A stretch of 60,000 bases of DNA from Symsagittifera roscoffensis. Its lineage: Eukaryota > Xenacoelomorpha > Acoela > Convolutidae. Position numbers and translations under genes: made by a program. The notes under the pieces are model-generated. The model was not told the DNA's origin. It ran no database searches and was given only the letters and a program-made list of their open reading frames with translations. Of this stretch, positions 1 to 12,285 are shown in pieces. The stretch's first letter is position 1. Every line of letters begins with the position of its first letter. The stretch is taken from the NCBI RefSeq assembly GCF_963678635.1, contig NC_087067.1:6056647-6116646 (forward strand), given 5' to 3'.

Positions 1-188
1 AGACTATGTATTTAGTTACGATGCATTTCTACTTGTTTCACAAAAAAAGATTTCTTCGTTTTTGTCCGTTTTGGTGAGTTTAATAGTGTTTGCTGTCTTT
101 CTACAAGAAGTTTGTTATAGTTACTGGGAATAGCCGGTAGTTGCACTTTTTTTCTACTGTCAAGTATAATTATTTCTGTTAGTATAAT

Positions 189-260
189 GGGGACAGCCGG
201 GAATTGAACTCGGGACCTCTCGCTCCCAAAGCGAGAATCATACTTCTAGACCACTGTCGC
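189..260 (-). pseudogene. Decayed tRNA-Pro(TGG)
   Basis: 72 nt, loop TTTGGGA; G18 lost, one T-stem mismatch, C2.C71 in the acceptor. Confidence 0.6.
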
Positions 261-1246
261 ATGCTGTTAGTTACGATGCGTTCCTACATATTTCACAAAT
301 CAAGATTATTTTTTGTTCGTTTTTCTTCGTTTCAGCGATTTTAACAGTTTCTTTCTAAGTTGCCTTGTGTTTGCAGTCCTTTTATCAGAAAATGTAATTT
401 TTTCTGCTAGCTTAAATGAGACATCCGCTGTTTAAACCTGGAATTTTTACCGCTCTAATCACGAATCGTAACTTTAGACCACTTCCCTAGTTTAAGCATC
501 GATGCATTCCGACTTGTTTCACAAAAAAAAAGAATGTTAAGTTTTTGTCCGTTTTCATGTTTTTTGTGAGTTTAATAAATATTGTAGGTTTCTTAGTAAT
601 TGCTGTCTTTCTACTAGAAATTATATGTTCTCTTTCAGTATTTTGGCGACAGCCGGGACTTGAACCCAGAAACTCACGCACCCTAAGCGAGAATCAAACC
701 ACTAATGTGTTAAGGTTCGATGCATTCCTACATATTTCGCAAATCAAGATCATTGCGTTTTTTAACAGTTTTTTTGTTTTGACGAGTTTTTGTGGGTGTA
801 ATAATTCTTTTGAGTTGTTTACTGTTAGCTATTTTTTCTACTAGAAAAAATAAACTTTTTTCTGAATGTTTATTGGGGACATTTGGTTTTGAAATCGGGT
901 TGTCTCGCACCCTAAGCGAGAATCATACCACTGTCCATGGATTTGCCTTCGATGCATTCCTACATACTTGGCAAATCAAGATTAATGCGTTTTCTGCGGT
1001 CTAGTGGTCTGAGTCTGTCTTTCCCGCCTGCCCCCAATGACACTATGTATTTAGTTACGATGCATTTCTACTTGTTTCACAAAAAAAGATTTCTTCGTTT
1101 TTTTTCCGTTTTGGTGAATTTAAGAATCATTTTAAGTTGCTTAGTGTTTGATGTCTTTCTACAGGAAGTTTGTTTTAGTTACTGGGGATAGCCGGTAGTT
1201 GCACTTTTTTTCTACTGTCAAGTATAATTATTTCTGTTAGTATAAT

Positions 1247-1318
1247 GGGGACAGACGGGAATTGAACTCGGGACCTCTCGCTCCCAAAGCGAGAATCATA
1301 CTTCTAGACCACTGTCCC
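1247..1318 (-). pseudogene. Decayed tRNA-Pro(TGG)
   Basis: Relative of 189. Acceptor intact, two T-stem mismatches, G18 lost. Confidence 0.6.
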
Positions 1319-2310
1319 ATGCTGTTAGTTACGATGCGTTCCTACATATTTCACAAATCAAGATTATTTTTTTGTTCGTTTTTCTTCGTATTAGCGAGTT
1401 TAACAGTTTCTTTCTAAGTTGCCTTGTGTTTGCAGTCCTTTTATCAGAAAATGTAATTTTTTCTGCTAGCTTAAATGAGACATCCGCTGTTTAAACCCGG
1501 AATTTTTACCGCTCTAATCAAGAATCGTAACTTTAGACCACTTCCCTAGTTTAAGCATCGATGCATTCCGACTTGTTTCACAAAAAAAAGAATGTTAAGT
1601 TTTTGTCCGTTTTCATTTGTTTTTTTTTGTGAGTTTAATAAATTTTGTAGGTTTATTAGTAATTGCTGTCTTTCTACTAGAAATTATATGTTCTCTTTCA
1701 GTATTTTGGCGACAGCCGGGACTTGAACCCAGAAACTCTCGCACCCTAAGCGAGAATCAAACCACTAATGTGTTAAGGTTCGATGCATTCCTACATATTT
1801 CGCAAATCAAGATCATTGCGTTTTTTAACAGTTTTTTTTGTTTTGACGAGTTTTTGTGGGTGTAATAATTCTTTTGAGTTGTTTACTGTTAGCTATTTTT
1901 TCTACTAGAAAAAATAAACTTTTTTCTGTATGTTTATTGGGGACGTTTGGGTTTGAAATCGGGTTGTCTCGCACCCTAAGCGAGAATCATACCACTCTCC
2001 ATGGATTTGCCTTCGATGCATTCCTACATACTTGGCAAATCAAGATCATTGCGTTTTCTGCGGTCTAGTGGTATGGGTCTGTTTTTCCCGCCTGCCCCCA
2101 ATGACACTATGTATTTAGTTACGATGCATTTCTACTTGTTTCACAAAAAAAAGATTTCTTCGTTTTTTTTCCGTTTTGTTGAATTTAAGAATCATTTTAA
2201 GTTGCTTAGTGTTTGCTGTCTTTCTATAGGAAGTTTGTTTTAGTTACTGGGAATAGCCGGTAGATGCACTTTTTTCTACTGTCAAGTATAATAATTTCGG
2301 TTAGTATATT

Positions 2311-2382
2311 GGGGACAGCCGGGAATTGAACCCGGGACCTCTCGCACCCAAAGCGAGAATCATACCTCTAGACCACTGTCCC
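2311..2382 (-). tRNA. tRNA-Pro(TGG)
   Basis: Complete cloverleaf with loop TTTGGGT, anticodon TGG. The D-loop has AGAGG instead of AGTGG but keeps A14 and G18G19. Discriminator C73. Confidence 0.92.
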
Positions 2383-2920
2383 ATGCTGTTAATTACGATG
2401 CATTCCTACATATTTTGCAAATCAAGATCATTGCGTTTTTTAACAGTTATTTTTTTTGATGAGTTTTGTGGGTGTAACAATTCTTTTAAATTGTTTACTG
2501 TTAGCTATTTTTTCTACTAGAAAAAATAAACTTCTTTCTGTATGTTTATTGGGTACAACTGGGTTTCTATTCGGGTTCTTTCGCACCCTAAGCGAGAATC
2601 ATACCACTGTCCAAAGATTTGCCTTCGATGCATTCCTACATATTTGTCAAATCAAGATCATTGCATTTTCTGCGGTCTAGTGGTATGAGTCTGTCTTTCC
2701 CGCCTGCCCCCAATGACACTATGTATTTAGTTACGATGCATTTCTACTTGTTTCACAAAAAAAGATTTCTTCGTTTTTTTCCGTTTTGGTGAATTTAAGA
2801 ATCATTTTAAGTTGCTTAGTGTTTGCTGTCCTTCTACAGGAAGTTTGTTTTAGTTACTGGGAATAGCCGGTAGATGCACTTTTTTCTACTGTCAAGTATA
2901 ATTATTTCGGTTAGTATATT

Positions 2921-2992
2921 GGGGACAGCCGGGAATTGAACCCGGGACCTCTCGCACCCAAAGCGAGAATCATACCTCTAGACCACTGTCCC
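2921..2992 (-). tRNA. tRNA-Pro(TGG)
   Basis: Same sequence as 2311-2382; lies 610 bp to its right in an A-D-E-F unit. Confidence 0.92.
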
Positions 2993-3513
2993 ATGCATTT
3001 AGTTACGATGCATTCCTACATATTTCGCAAATCAAGATCATTGCGTTTTTTAACAATTATTTTTTTTGATGAGTTTTGTGGGTGTAACAATTCTTTTAAA
3101 TTGTTTACTGTTAGCTATTTTTTCTACTAGAAAAAATAAACTTCTTTCTGTATGTTTATTGGGTACAACTGGGTTTCTATTCGAGTTCTTTCGCACCTTA
3201 AGCGAGAATCATACCACTGTCCAAAGATTTGCCTTCGATGCATTCCTACATATTTGTCAAATCAAGGTCATTGCATTTTCTGCGGTCTAGTGGTATGATT
3301 AGGTCTTTCCCGGCTGCCCCCAATGTATAGTTACGATGCATTTCTACTTGTTTCACAAAAAAAGATTTCTTCGTTTTTATGAGTTTAATAATCAATTTTA
3401 AGTTGCTTAGTGTTTGCTGTCTTTCTACAAGAAGTTTGTTATAGTTACTGGGAATAGCCGGTAGTTGCACTTTTTTTTCTACTGTCAAGTATAATTATTT
3501 CGGTTAGTATATT

Positions 3514-3590
3514 GGGGACAGCCGGGAATTGAACCCGGGACCTCTCGCACCCAAAGCGAGAATCATACCTCTAGTCTAGACCACTGTCCC
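3514..3590 (-). tRNA. tRNA-Pro(TGG) with a 5-nt D-loop insertion
   Basis: As 2311 but 77 nt: a tandem tctag duplication lengthens the D-loop and displaces G18G19 and box A spacing. All other stems are complete. Function doubtful. Confidence 0.6.
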
Positions 3591-4298
3591 ATGCCGTTAG
3601 GTACGCTGCATTCCTACATATTTCGCAAATCAAGATCATTGCGTTTTTAACAGTTATTTTTTTTGATGAGTTTTGTGGAGAAAAAATAAATTTCTTTCTG
3701 TATGTTTATTGGGTACAACTGGGTTTCAAATCGGGCTCTTTCGCACCCTAAGCGAGAATCATACCACTGTCCAAAGATTTGACTTCGATGCATTCCTACA
3801 TATTTGGCAAATCAAGATCATTGCGTTTTTTAACAGTTTTTTTTTGTTTTGATGAGTTTTTGTGGGTGTAACAATTCTTTTAAATTGTTTACTGTTAGCT
3901 ACTTTTTCTACTAGAAAAAATAAACTTCTTTCTGTATGTTTATTGGGTACAACTGGGTTTCTATTCGAATTCTTTCGCACCTTAAGCGAGAATCATACCA
4001 CTGTCCAAAGATTTGCCTTCGATGCATTCCTACATATTTGTCAAATCAAGGTCATTGCATTTTCTGCGGTCTAGTGGTATGATTCGGTCTTTCCCGGCTG
4101 CCCCCAATGTATAGTTACGATGCATTTCTACTTGTTTCACAAAAAAAAGATTTCTTCGTTTTTATGAGTTTAATAATCAATTTTAAGTTGCTTAGTGTTT
4201 GCTGTCTTTCTACAAGAAGTTTGTTATAGTTACTGGGAATAGCCGGTAGTTGCACTTTTTTTTCTACTGTCAAGTATAATTATTTCGGTTAGTATATT

Positions 4299-4370
4299 GG
4301 GGACAGCCGGGAATTGAACCCGGGACCTCTCGCACCCAAAGCGAGAATCATACCTCTAGACCACTGTCCC
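4299..4370 (-). tRNA. tRNA-Pro(TGG)
   Basis: Complete; same as 2311-2382. Confidence 0.92.
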
Positions 4371-5049
4371 ATACCGTTAGGTACGCTGCATTCCTACATA
4401 TTTCGCAAATCAAGATCATTGCGTTTTTAACAGTTATTTTTTTTGATGAGTTTTGTGGAGAAAAAATAAACTTCTTTCTGTATGTTTATTGGGTACAACT
4501 GGGTTTCAAATCGGGCTCTTTCGCACCCTAAGCGAGAATCATACCACTGTCCAAAGATTTGACTTCGATGCATTCCTACATATTGTGGGTGTAATAATTC
4601 TTTTAAGTTGTTTACTGTTAGCTATTTTTTCTACTAGAAAAAATAAACTTTTTTCTGTATGTTTATTGGGGACAACTGGGTTTGAAATCGGGTTGTCTCT
4701 CACCCTAAGCGAGAATCATACCACTGGATCACTGTTCATGGATTTGCCTTCGATGCATTTCTACATACTTGGCAAATCAAGATCATAGCGTTTTCTGCGG
4801 TCTAGTGGTATGAGTCTGTCTTTCCCGGCTGCCCCCAATGACACTATGTATTTAGTTACGATGCATTTCTACTTGTTTCACAAAAAAAAAAAGATTTCCT
4901 CGTTTTTATCCGTTTTGGTGAATTTAAGAATCATTTTAAGTTGCTTAGTGTTTGCTGACTTTCTACAGGAAGTTTGTTTTAGTTACTGGGAATAGCCGGT
5001 AGATGCCTTTTTTTCTACTGTCAAGTATAATTATTTCGGTTAGTATATT

Positions 5050-5121
5050 GGGGACAGCCGGGAATTGAACCCGGGACCTCTCGCACCCAAAGCGAAAATC
5101 ATACCTCTAGACCATTGTCCC
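5050..5121 (-). tRNA. tRNA-Pro(TGG), A7.C66 mismatch
   Basis: Acceptor reads GGGACAA (plus strand accattgtccc); T27.G43 wobble. Repeated exactly in the next two 1,052-bp units. Confidence 0.55.
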
Positions 5122-5477
5122 ATGCTGTTACTTACGATGCATTCCTACATATTTCACAAATCAAGATTAATCTTTTTTTGTTCGTTTTTCCTCGTAGTAG
5201 TGAGGTTAATAGTTTCTTTCTAAGTTGCTTTGTGTTTGCAGTCTTTTTATTAGAAATGTAATTTCTTCTGCTAGCTTAAATGAGACATCAATCAAAAATC
5301 GTAACTTTAGGCCACTTCTCAAGTTTTAGCGTCGATGCATTCCGACTTGTTTCACAAAAATAAATAATGTTAAGTTTTTGTCCGTTTTCATTTTTTTTGT
5401 GAGTTTAATAAATTTTGTAGGTTGCATAGTGCTTGCTGTCTTTCTACTAGAAATTATATGTTTTCTATCAGTATTCT

Positions 5478-5549
5478 GGCGACAGCCGGTACTTGAACCC
5501 AGAACCTCTCGCACCCTAAGCGAGAATCATACAACTAGACCACTGTCCC
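5478..5549 (-). pseudogene. C-type tRNA-Pro(AGG)
   Basis: Anticodon arm complete, but G2.G71 in the acceptor, two T-stem defects and loss of G18. Exact or near copies at 6530-6601, 7582-7653, 8598-8669 and 9958-10029. Confidence 0.65.
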
Positions 5550-6101
5550 ACGTGTTAAGCTTCGATGCATTCCTGCATATTTCGCAAATCAAGATCATTG
5601 CGTTTTTTAACAGTTTTTTTTTGTTTTGATGAGTTTTTGTGGGTGTAATAATTCTTTTAAGTTGTTTACTGTTAGCTATTTTTTCTACTAGAAAAAATAA
5701 ACTTTTTTCTGTATGTTTATTGGGGACAACTGGGTTTGAAATCGGGTTGTCTCTCACCCTAAGCGAGAATCATACCACTGGATCACTGTCCATGGATTTG
5801 CCTTCGATGCATTTCTACATACTTGGCAAATCAAGATCATAGCGTTTTCTGCGGTCTAGTGGTATGAGTCTGTCTTTCCCGGCTGCCCCCAATGACACTA
5901 TATATTTAGTTACGATGCATTTCTACTTGTTTCACAAAAAAAAAGATTTCTTCGTTTTTATCCGTTTTGGTGAATTTAAGAATCATTTTAAGTTGCTTAG
6001 TGTTTGCTGACTTTCTACAGGAAGTTTGTTTTAGTTACTGGGAATAGCCGGTAGATGCCTTTTTTTCTACTGTCAAGTATAATTATTTCGGTTAGTATAT
6101 T

Positions 6102-6173
6102 GGGGACAGCCGGGAATTGAACCCGGGACCTCTCGCACCCAAAGCGAAAATCATACCTCTAGACCATTGTCCC
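6102..6173 (-). tRNA. tRNA-Pro(TGG), A7.C66 mismatch
   Basis: Copy of 5050 in the second 1,052-bp unit. Confidence 0.55.
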
Positions 6174-7153
6174 ATGCTGTTACTTACGATGCATTCCTAC
6201 ATATTTCACAAATCAAGATTAATCTTTTTTTGTTCGTTTTTCCTCGTAGTAGTGAGGTTAATAGTTTCTTTCTAAGTTGCTTTGTGTTTGCAGTCTTTTT
6301 ATTAGAAATGTAATTTCTTCTGCTAGCTTAAATGAGACATCAATCAAAAATCGTAACTTTAGGCCACTTCTCAAGTTTTAGCGTCGATGCATTCCGACTT
6401 GTTTCACAAAAATAAATAATGTTAAGTTTTTGTCCGTTTTCATTTTTTTTGTGAGTTTAATAAATTTTGTAGGTTGCATAGTGCTTGCTGTCTTTCTACT
6501 AGAAATTATATGTTTTCTATCAGTATTCTGGCGACAGCCGGTACTTGAACCCAGAACCTCTCGCACCCTAAGCGAGAATCATACAACTAGACCACTGTCC
6601 CACGTGTTAAGCTTCGATGCATTCCTGCATATTTCGCAAATCAAGATCATTGCGTTTTTTAACAGTTTTTTTTTGTTTTGATGAGTTTTTGTGGGTGTAA
6701 TAATTCTTTTAAGTTGTTTACTGTTAGCTATTTTTTCTACTAGAAAAAATAAACTTTTTTCTGTATGTTTATTGGGGACAACTGGGTTTGAAATCGGGTT
6801 GTCTCTCACCCTAAGCGAGAATCATACCACTGGATCACTGTCCATGGATTTGCCTTCGATGCATTTCTACATACTTGGCAAATCAAGATCATAGCGTTTT
6901 CTGCGGTCTAGTGGTATGAGTCTGTCTTTCCCGGCTGCCCCCAATGACACTATATATTTAGTTACGATGCATTTCTACTTGTTTCACAAAAAAAAAGATT
7001 TCTTCGTTTTTATCCGTTTTGGTGAATTTAAGAATCATTTTAAGTTGCTTAGTGTTTGCTGACTTTCTACAGGAAGTTTGTTTTAGTTACTGGGAATAGC
7101 CGGTAGATGCCTTTTTTTCTACTGTCAAGTATAATTATTTCGGTTAGTATATT

Positions 7154-7225
7154 GGGGACAGCCGGGAATTGAACCCGGGACCTCTCGCACCCAAAGCGAA
7201 AATCATACCTCTAGACCATTGTCCC
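7154..7225 (-). tRNA. tRNA-Pro(TGG), A7.C66 mismatch
   Basis: Copy of 5050 in the third 1,052-bp unit. Confidence 0.55.
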
Positions 7226-8206
7226 ATGCTGTTACTTACGATGCATTCCTACATATTTCACAAATCAAGATTAATCTTTTTTTGTTCGTTTTTCCTCGTA
7301 GTAGTGAGGTTAATAGTTTCTTTCTAAGTTGCTTTGTGTTTGCAGTCTTTTTATTAGAAATGTAATTTCTTCTGCTAGCTTAAATGAGACATCAATCAAA
7401 AATCGTAACTTTAGGCCACTTCTCAAGTTTTAGCGTCGATGCATTCCGACTTGTTTCACAAAAATAAATAATGTTAAGTTTTTGTCCGTTTTCATTTTTT
7501 TTGTGAGTTTAATAAATTTTGTAGGTTGCATAGTGCTTGCTGTCTTTCTACTAGAAATTATATGTTTTCTATCAGTATTCTGGCGACAGCCGGTACTTGA
7601 ACCCAGAACCTCTCGCACCCTAAGCGAGAATCATACAACTAGACCACTGTCCCACGTGTTAAGCTTCGATGCATTCCTGCATATTTCGCAAATCAAGATC
7701 ATTGCGTTTTTTAACAGTTTTTTTTTGTTTTGATGAGTTTTTGTGGGTGTAATAATTCTTTTAAGTTGTTTACTGTTAGCTATTTTTTCTACTAGAAAAA
7801 ATAAACTTTTTTCTGTATGTTTATTGGGGACAACTGGGTTTGAAATCGGGTTGTCTCTCACCCTAAGCGAGAATCATACCACTGGATCACTGTCCATGGA
7901 TTTGCCTTCGATGCATTTCTACATACTTGGCAAATCAAGATCATAGCGTTTTCTGCGGTCTAGTGGTATGAGTCTGTCTTTCCCGGCTGCCCCCAATGAC
8001 ACTATATATTTAGTTACGATGCATTTCTACTTGTTTCACAAAAAAAAAGATTTCTTCGTTTTTATCCGTTTTGGTGAATTTAAGAATCATTTTAAGTTGC
8101 TTAGTGTTTGCTGACTTTCTACAGGAAGTTTGTTTTAGTTACTGGGAACAGCCGGTAGATGCACTTTTTTTCTACTGTCAAGTATAATGATTTCGGTTAG
8201 TATATT

Positions 8207-8278
8207 GCGGACGGCCGGGAATTGATTCCCGGACCTCTCGCACCCAAAGCAAAAATCATACCTCTAGACCACTGTGCC
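8207..8278 (-). pseudogene. Decayed tRNA-Pro(TGG)
   Basis: Fourth, diverged position of the 1,052-bp series. Acceptor, T-loop and anticodon stem all carry mismatches (plus strand gcggacgg, attgattcc, aaagcaaaaa). Confidence 0.65.
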
Positions 8279-8967
8279 ATGCTGTTACTTACGATGCATT
8301 CCTACATATTTCACAAATCAAGAGTTTAATAGTTTCTTTCTAAGTTGTTTTGTGTTTGCAGTCTTTTTATTAGAAATGTAATTTCTTCCGCTAGCTTAAA
8401 TGAGACATCAATCAAGAATCGTAACTTTAGACCACTTCTCAAGTTTTAGCATCGATGCATTCCGACTTGTTTCACAAAAAAAAATAATGTTAAGTTTTTG
8501 TCCGTTTTCATTTTTTTTGTGAGTTTAATAAATATTGTAGGTTGCATAGTGCTTGCTGTCTTTCTACTAGAAATTATATGTTTTCTATCAGTATTCTGGC
8601 GACAGCCGGTACTTGAACCCAGAACCTCTCGCACCCTAAGCGAGAATCATACAACTAGACCACTGTCCCACGTGTTAAGCTTCGATGCATTCCTGCATAT
8701 TTCGCAAATCAAGATCATTGCGTTTTCTGCGATCTTGTGGTATGATTCTGTCTTTCCCGGCTGCCCCCAATGAGACTATGTGTTTAGTTAAAATGCATTT
8801 CTACTTTTTTCACAAAAAAAGATTTCTTCGTTTTTGTCCGTTTAATAATCATTTTAAGTTGCTTAGAGTTTGCTGTCTTTCTACAGGAAGTTTGTTTTAC
8901 TTACTGGGAATAGCCGGTAGATGCACTTTTTTCTACTGTCAAGTATATTTATTTCGGTTAGTATATT

Positions 8968-9039
8968 GGGGACAGCCGGGAATTGAACCCGGGACCTCTC
9001 GCACCCAAAGCGAGAATCATACCTCTAGACCACTGTCCC
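8968..9039 (-). tRNA. tRNA-Pro(TGG)
   Basis: Complete; same as 2311-2382, surrounded by decayed relatives. Confidence 0.92.
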
Positions 9040-9530
9040 ATGCAGTTAGTTACGATGCATTCCTACATATTTCGCAAATCAATATCATTGCGTTTTTAAC
9101 AGTTATTTTTTTTGATGAGTTTTGTGGAGAAAAATAAACTTCTTTCTGTTTGTTTATTGGGTACAACTGGGTTTCAAATCGGGCTCTTTCGCACCCTAAG
9201 CGAGAATCATACCACTGTCCAAAGATTTGACTTCGATGCATTCCTACATATTTGGCAAATCAAGATCATTGCGTTTTCTGCGGTCTAGTGGTATGAGTCT
9301 GTCTTTCCCGGCTGCCCCCAATGCCACTATGTATTTAGTTACGATGCATTTCTACTTGTTTCACAAAAAAAACGATTTCTTCGTTTTTATCCGTTTTGGT
9401 GAATTTAAGAATCATTTTAAGTTGCTTAGTGTTTGCTGACTTTCTACAGGAAGTTTGTTTTAGTTACTGGGAATAGCCGGTAGATGCCTTTTTTTCTACT
9501 GTCAAGTATAATTATTTCGGTTAGTATATT

Positions 9531-9602
9531 GGGGACAGCCGGGAATTGAACCCGGGACCTCTCGCACCCAAAGCGAAAATCATACCTCTAGCCCACTGTC
9601 CC
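9531..9602 (-). tRNA. tRNA-Pro(TGG) with a D-stem mismatch
   Basis: Plus strand ctagcccactg puts G11 opposite A24; pair 27-43 is a T.G wobble. T-arm and acceptor complete. Confidence 0.55.
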
Positions 9603-10340
9603 ATGCTGTTACTTACGGTGCATTCCTACATATTTCACAAATCAAGATTAATCTTTTTTTGTTCGTTTTTCCTCGTATTAGTGAGTTTAATAGTTTCTTT
9701 CTAAGTTGCTTTGTGTTTGCAGTCTTTTTATTAGAAATGTAATTTCTTCTGCTAGCTTAAATGAGACATCAATCAAGAATCGTAACTTTAGACTACTTCT
9801 CAAGTTTTAGCATCGACGCATTCCGACTTGTTTCACAAAAAAAATAATGTTAAGTTTTTGTCCGTTTTCATTTTTTTTGTGAGTTTAATAAATATTGTAG
9901 GTTGCATAGTGCTTGCTGTCTTTCTACTAGAAATTATATGTTTTCTATCAGTATTCTGGCGACAGCCGGTACTTGAACCCAGAACCTCTCGCACCCTAAG
10001 CGAGAATCATACAACTAGACCACTGTCCCACGTGTTAAGCTTCGATGCATTCCTGCATATTTCGCAACTCAAGATCATTGCGTTTTCTGCGATCTTGTGG
10101 TATGATTCTGTCTTTCCCGGCTGCCCCCCAATGAGACTATGTATTTAGTTACGATGCATTTCTACTTTTTTCACAAAAAAAGATTTCTTCGTTTTTGTCC
10201 GTTTTGGTGAGTTTAATTATCATTTTAAATTGCTTAGTGTTTGCTGTCTTTCTTCAAGAAGTTTGTTATAGTTACTGGGAATAGCCGTTAGTTGCACTTT
10301 TTTTTCTACTGTCAAATTTAATTATTTCTGTTAGTATAAT

Positions 10341-10412
10341 GGGGACAGCCGGGAATTGTACCCGGGACCTCTCGCACCCAAAGCGGGAATCATACCTCTA
10401 GACCACTGTCCC
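10341..10412 (-). pseudogene. Decayed tRNA-Pro(TGG)
   Basis: T55 lost in the T-loop (TACAATT) and C28.A42 in the anticodon stem. Its right half reappears in the hybrid at 10826. Confidence 0.6.
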
Positions 10413-11346
10413 ATGCTGTGGGTTACGATGCGTTCCTACATATTTCACAAATGAAGATTATTTTTTTTTGTTCGTTTTTCCTCGTATTAGTGAGCGTTTT
10501 TCCTCGTATTAGTGAGTTTAATAGTTTCTTTCTAAGTTGCCTTGTGTTTGCAGTCTTTCTATTAGAAAATGTAATTTTTTTCCGCTAGCTCAAATGAGAC
10601 ATCCGCTGTTTAAACCCGAAATTGTTACCGCTCTAATCAAGAATCGTAACTTTAGACCACTTCCCAAGTTTTACCATCGATGCATTCCGACTTGTTTCAC
10701 ACAAAAAAAAAGAATTTTAAGTTTTTGTCTGTTTTCATTTTTTTTTGTGAGTTAAACAAATATTGTAGGTTGCATAGTAATTGCTGTCTTTCTAATAGAA
10801 ATTATATGTTTTCTTTCAGTATTTTGGCGACAGCCGGGACCTAAACCCAGAACCTCTCGCACCCAAAGCGGGAATCATACCTCTAGACCACTGTCCCATG
10901 CTGTGGGTTACGATGCGTTCCTACATATTTCACAAATGAAGATTATTTTTTTTGTTCGTTTTTCCTCGTATTAGTGAGCGTTTTTCCTCGTATTAGTGAG
11001 TTTAATAGTTTCTTTCTAAGTTGCCTTGTGTTTGCAGTCTTTCTATTAGAAAATTTAATTTTTTTCCGCTAGCTCAAATGAGACATCCGCTGTTTAAACC
11101 CGAAATTGTTACCGCTCTAATCAAGAATCGTAACTTTAGACCACTTCCCAAGTTTTACCATCGATGCATTCCGACTTGTTTCACACAAAAAAAAGAATTT
11201 TAAGTTTTTGTCTGTTTTCATTTTTTTTTGTGAGTTAAACAAATATTGTAGGTTGCATAGTAATTGCTGTCTTTCTAATAGAAATTATATGTTTTCTTTC
11301 AGTATTTTGGCGACAGCCGGGACCTAAACCCAGAACCTCTCGCACC
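10379..11346 (-). repeat. 484-bp tandem duplication with its junction inside a tRNA
   Basis: The two copies are about 10379-10862 and 10863-11346 and differ by single-base run lengths. Each holds a B domain (10595-10665 in the first) and a C-type domain. The first copy ends in a hybrid tRNA at 10826-10897: plus-strand left half as C, right half as the TGG domain at 10341. A 22-bp direct repeat (cgtttttcctcgtattagtg plus ag) also occurs twice in a row near 10,475-10,520 in each copy. Confidence 0.85.
10826..10897 (-). pseudogene. Hybrid tRNA-Pro at a duplication junction
   Basis: Plus-strand left half (ggcgacagccgggaccta through the start of the anticodon loop) equals the C domain at 11309. 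The right half (aaagcgggaatcat onward, with flank ctgtgggttac) equals the TGG domain at 10341. The switch lies in the shared ctctcgcaccc of the anticodon arm. Confidence 0.8.
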
Positions 11347-11380
11347 CTAAGCGAGAATCATACCACTAGACCACTGGCCC
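11309..11380 (-). pseudogene. C-type tRNA-Pro(AGG) pseudogene
   Basis: Non-hybrid parent of 10826. Acceptor and T-arm mismatches, anticodon arm complete. Confidence 0.65.
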
Positions 11381-11797
11381 ATGTGTTACCTTCGATACAA
11401 TCCTACATATTTCGCAAATAAAGATTGTTGCGTTATTTTATTCTTTTCTTTTTGGTTTTGATGAGCTTTTTCTGGGCTTAAAAAATTTTTGAAGTTGTTT
11501 ACTCTTAGCTGTTTTTTCTACAAAAAAAATTTAAAAAATTTTCCACCGTTCATTGGGTACAACTGGGTCTGAAGTCGGGATCTCTCGCACCTCAAGCGAG
11601 AATCATACCACTAAACCACTGTCCATGTATTTAGCTTCGATGCATTCCTACATATTTCGCAAATAAAGATCATTGCGTTTTATAACCTTTTTTTAAGTAT
11701 TGATTCGTTTCTGTGGATTTAATAATTATTTAATGTCGTTTACTGTTAGCAATTTTTTTCTACCAGAAATTATTTATTTTTTTTCTGTTAGTATTTT

Positions 11798-11869
11798 GGG
11801 GACAGCTTGGATTGGAACTAGGGACCTATCGCACCCAAAGAGAGAATCATACCACTAGACCACTGTCCC
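11798..11869 (-). pseudogene. Decayed tRNA-Pro(TGG)
   Basis: T-arm heavily mutated (plus strand agcttggattggaacta); anticodon stem partly broken; D-arm complete. Confidence 0.6.
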
Positions 11870-12285
11870 ACATGTTAAGCTTCGATGCATTCCTACATAT
11901 TTCGCAAATCAAGATCATTGCGTTTTTTAACAGTTTTTTTGTTTTGATGAGTTTTTGTGGGTGTAATAATTCTTTTAAGTTGTTTACTGTTAGCTATTTT
12001 TTCTACTAGAAAAATTAAACTTTTTTCTGAATGTTTATTGGGGACAACTGGGTTTGAAATCGGGTTCTCTCGCTCCCTAAGCGAGAATCATACCACTGCA
12101 CCACTGTCCAAGAATTTGCCTTCGATGCATTTCTACATACTTGGCTAATCAAGATCATTGCGTTTTCTGCGGTCTAGTGGTATGATTCTGTCTTTCCCGG
12201 CTGCCCCAAATGACACTATGTATTTAGTTACGATGCATTTCTACTTGTTTCACAAACAAAAAGATTTCTTCGTTTTTGTCCGTTT

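Larger units (their letters stand above)
1..4584 (-). repeat. Left complex repeat block (B-C-D-E-F-A units, roughly 0.6-1.06 kb)
   Basis: Along the plus strand the domains run A(TGG)-B-C-D-E-F, then shorter A-D-E-F units of about 610-785 bp. Copies at 2311, 2921, 3514 and 4299 carry A(TGG); copies at 189 and 1247 are decayed. D-type domains lie at 875-936, 1939-2000, 2551-2612, 3161-3222, 3711-3772, 3945-4006 and 4491-4552, all with the short D-arm. C-type relics lie at about 645-710 and 1708-1770, B-type at 417-487 and 1476-1546. Confidence 0.85.
4585..8145 (-). repeat. 1,052-bp higher-order repeat, just over three tandem copies
   Basis: Copies begin at about 4585, 5639, 6691 and 7743 (partial). 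The first is 1,054 bp because one A-run is two bases longer and it has a few substitutions; the next two look identical by eye. Each copy holds D, E, F, A-like TGG, a shortened B and a C-type domain. Identity to the 1,052-bp phase ends near 8146, where gggaata becomes gggaaca. The exactness implies very recent amplification, recent gene conversion, or an assembly artefact. Confidence 0.9.
8146..10378 (-). repeat. Diverged relatives of the 1,052-bp unit
   Basis: Same domain order with indels: decayed A at 8207-8278, shortened B at 8401-8440 and 9762-9801, C at 8598-8669 and 9958-10029, E at 8729-8772, 9280-9323 and 10089-10133, D at 9159-9220, A(TGG) at 8968-9039 and 9531-9602. Confidence 0.8.
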
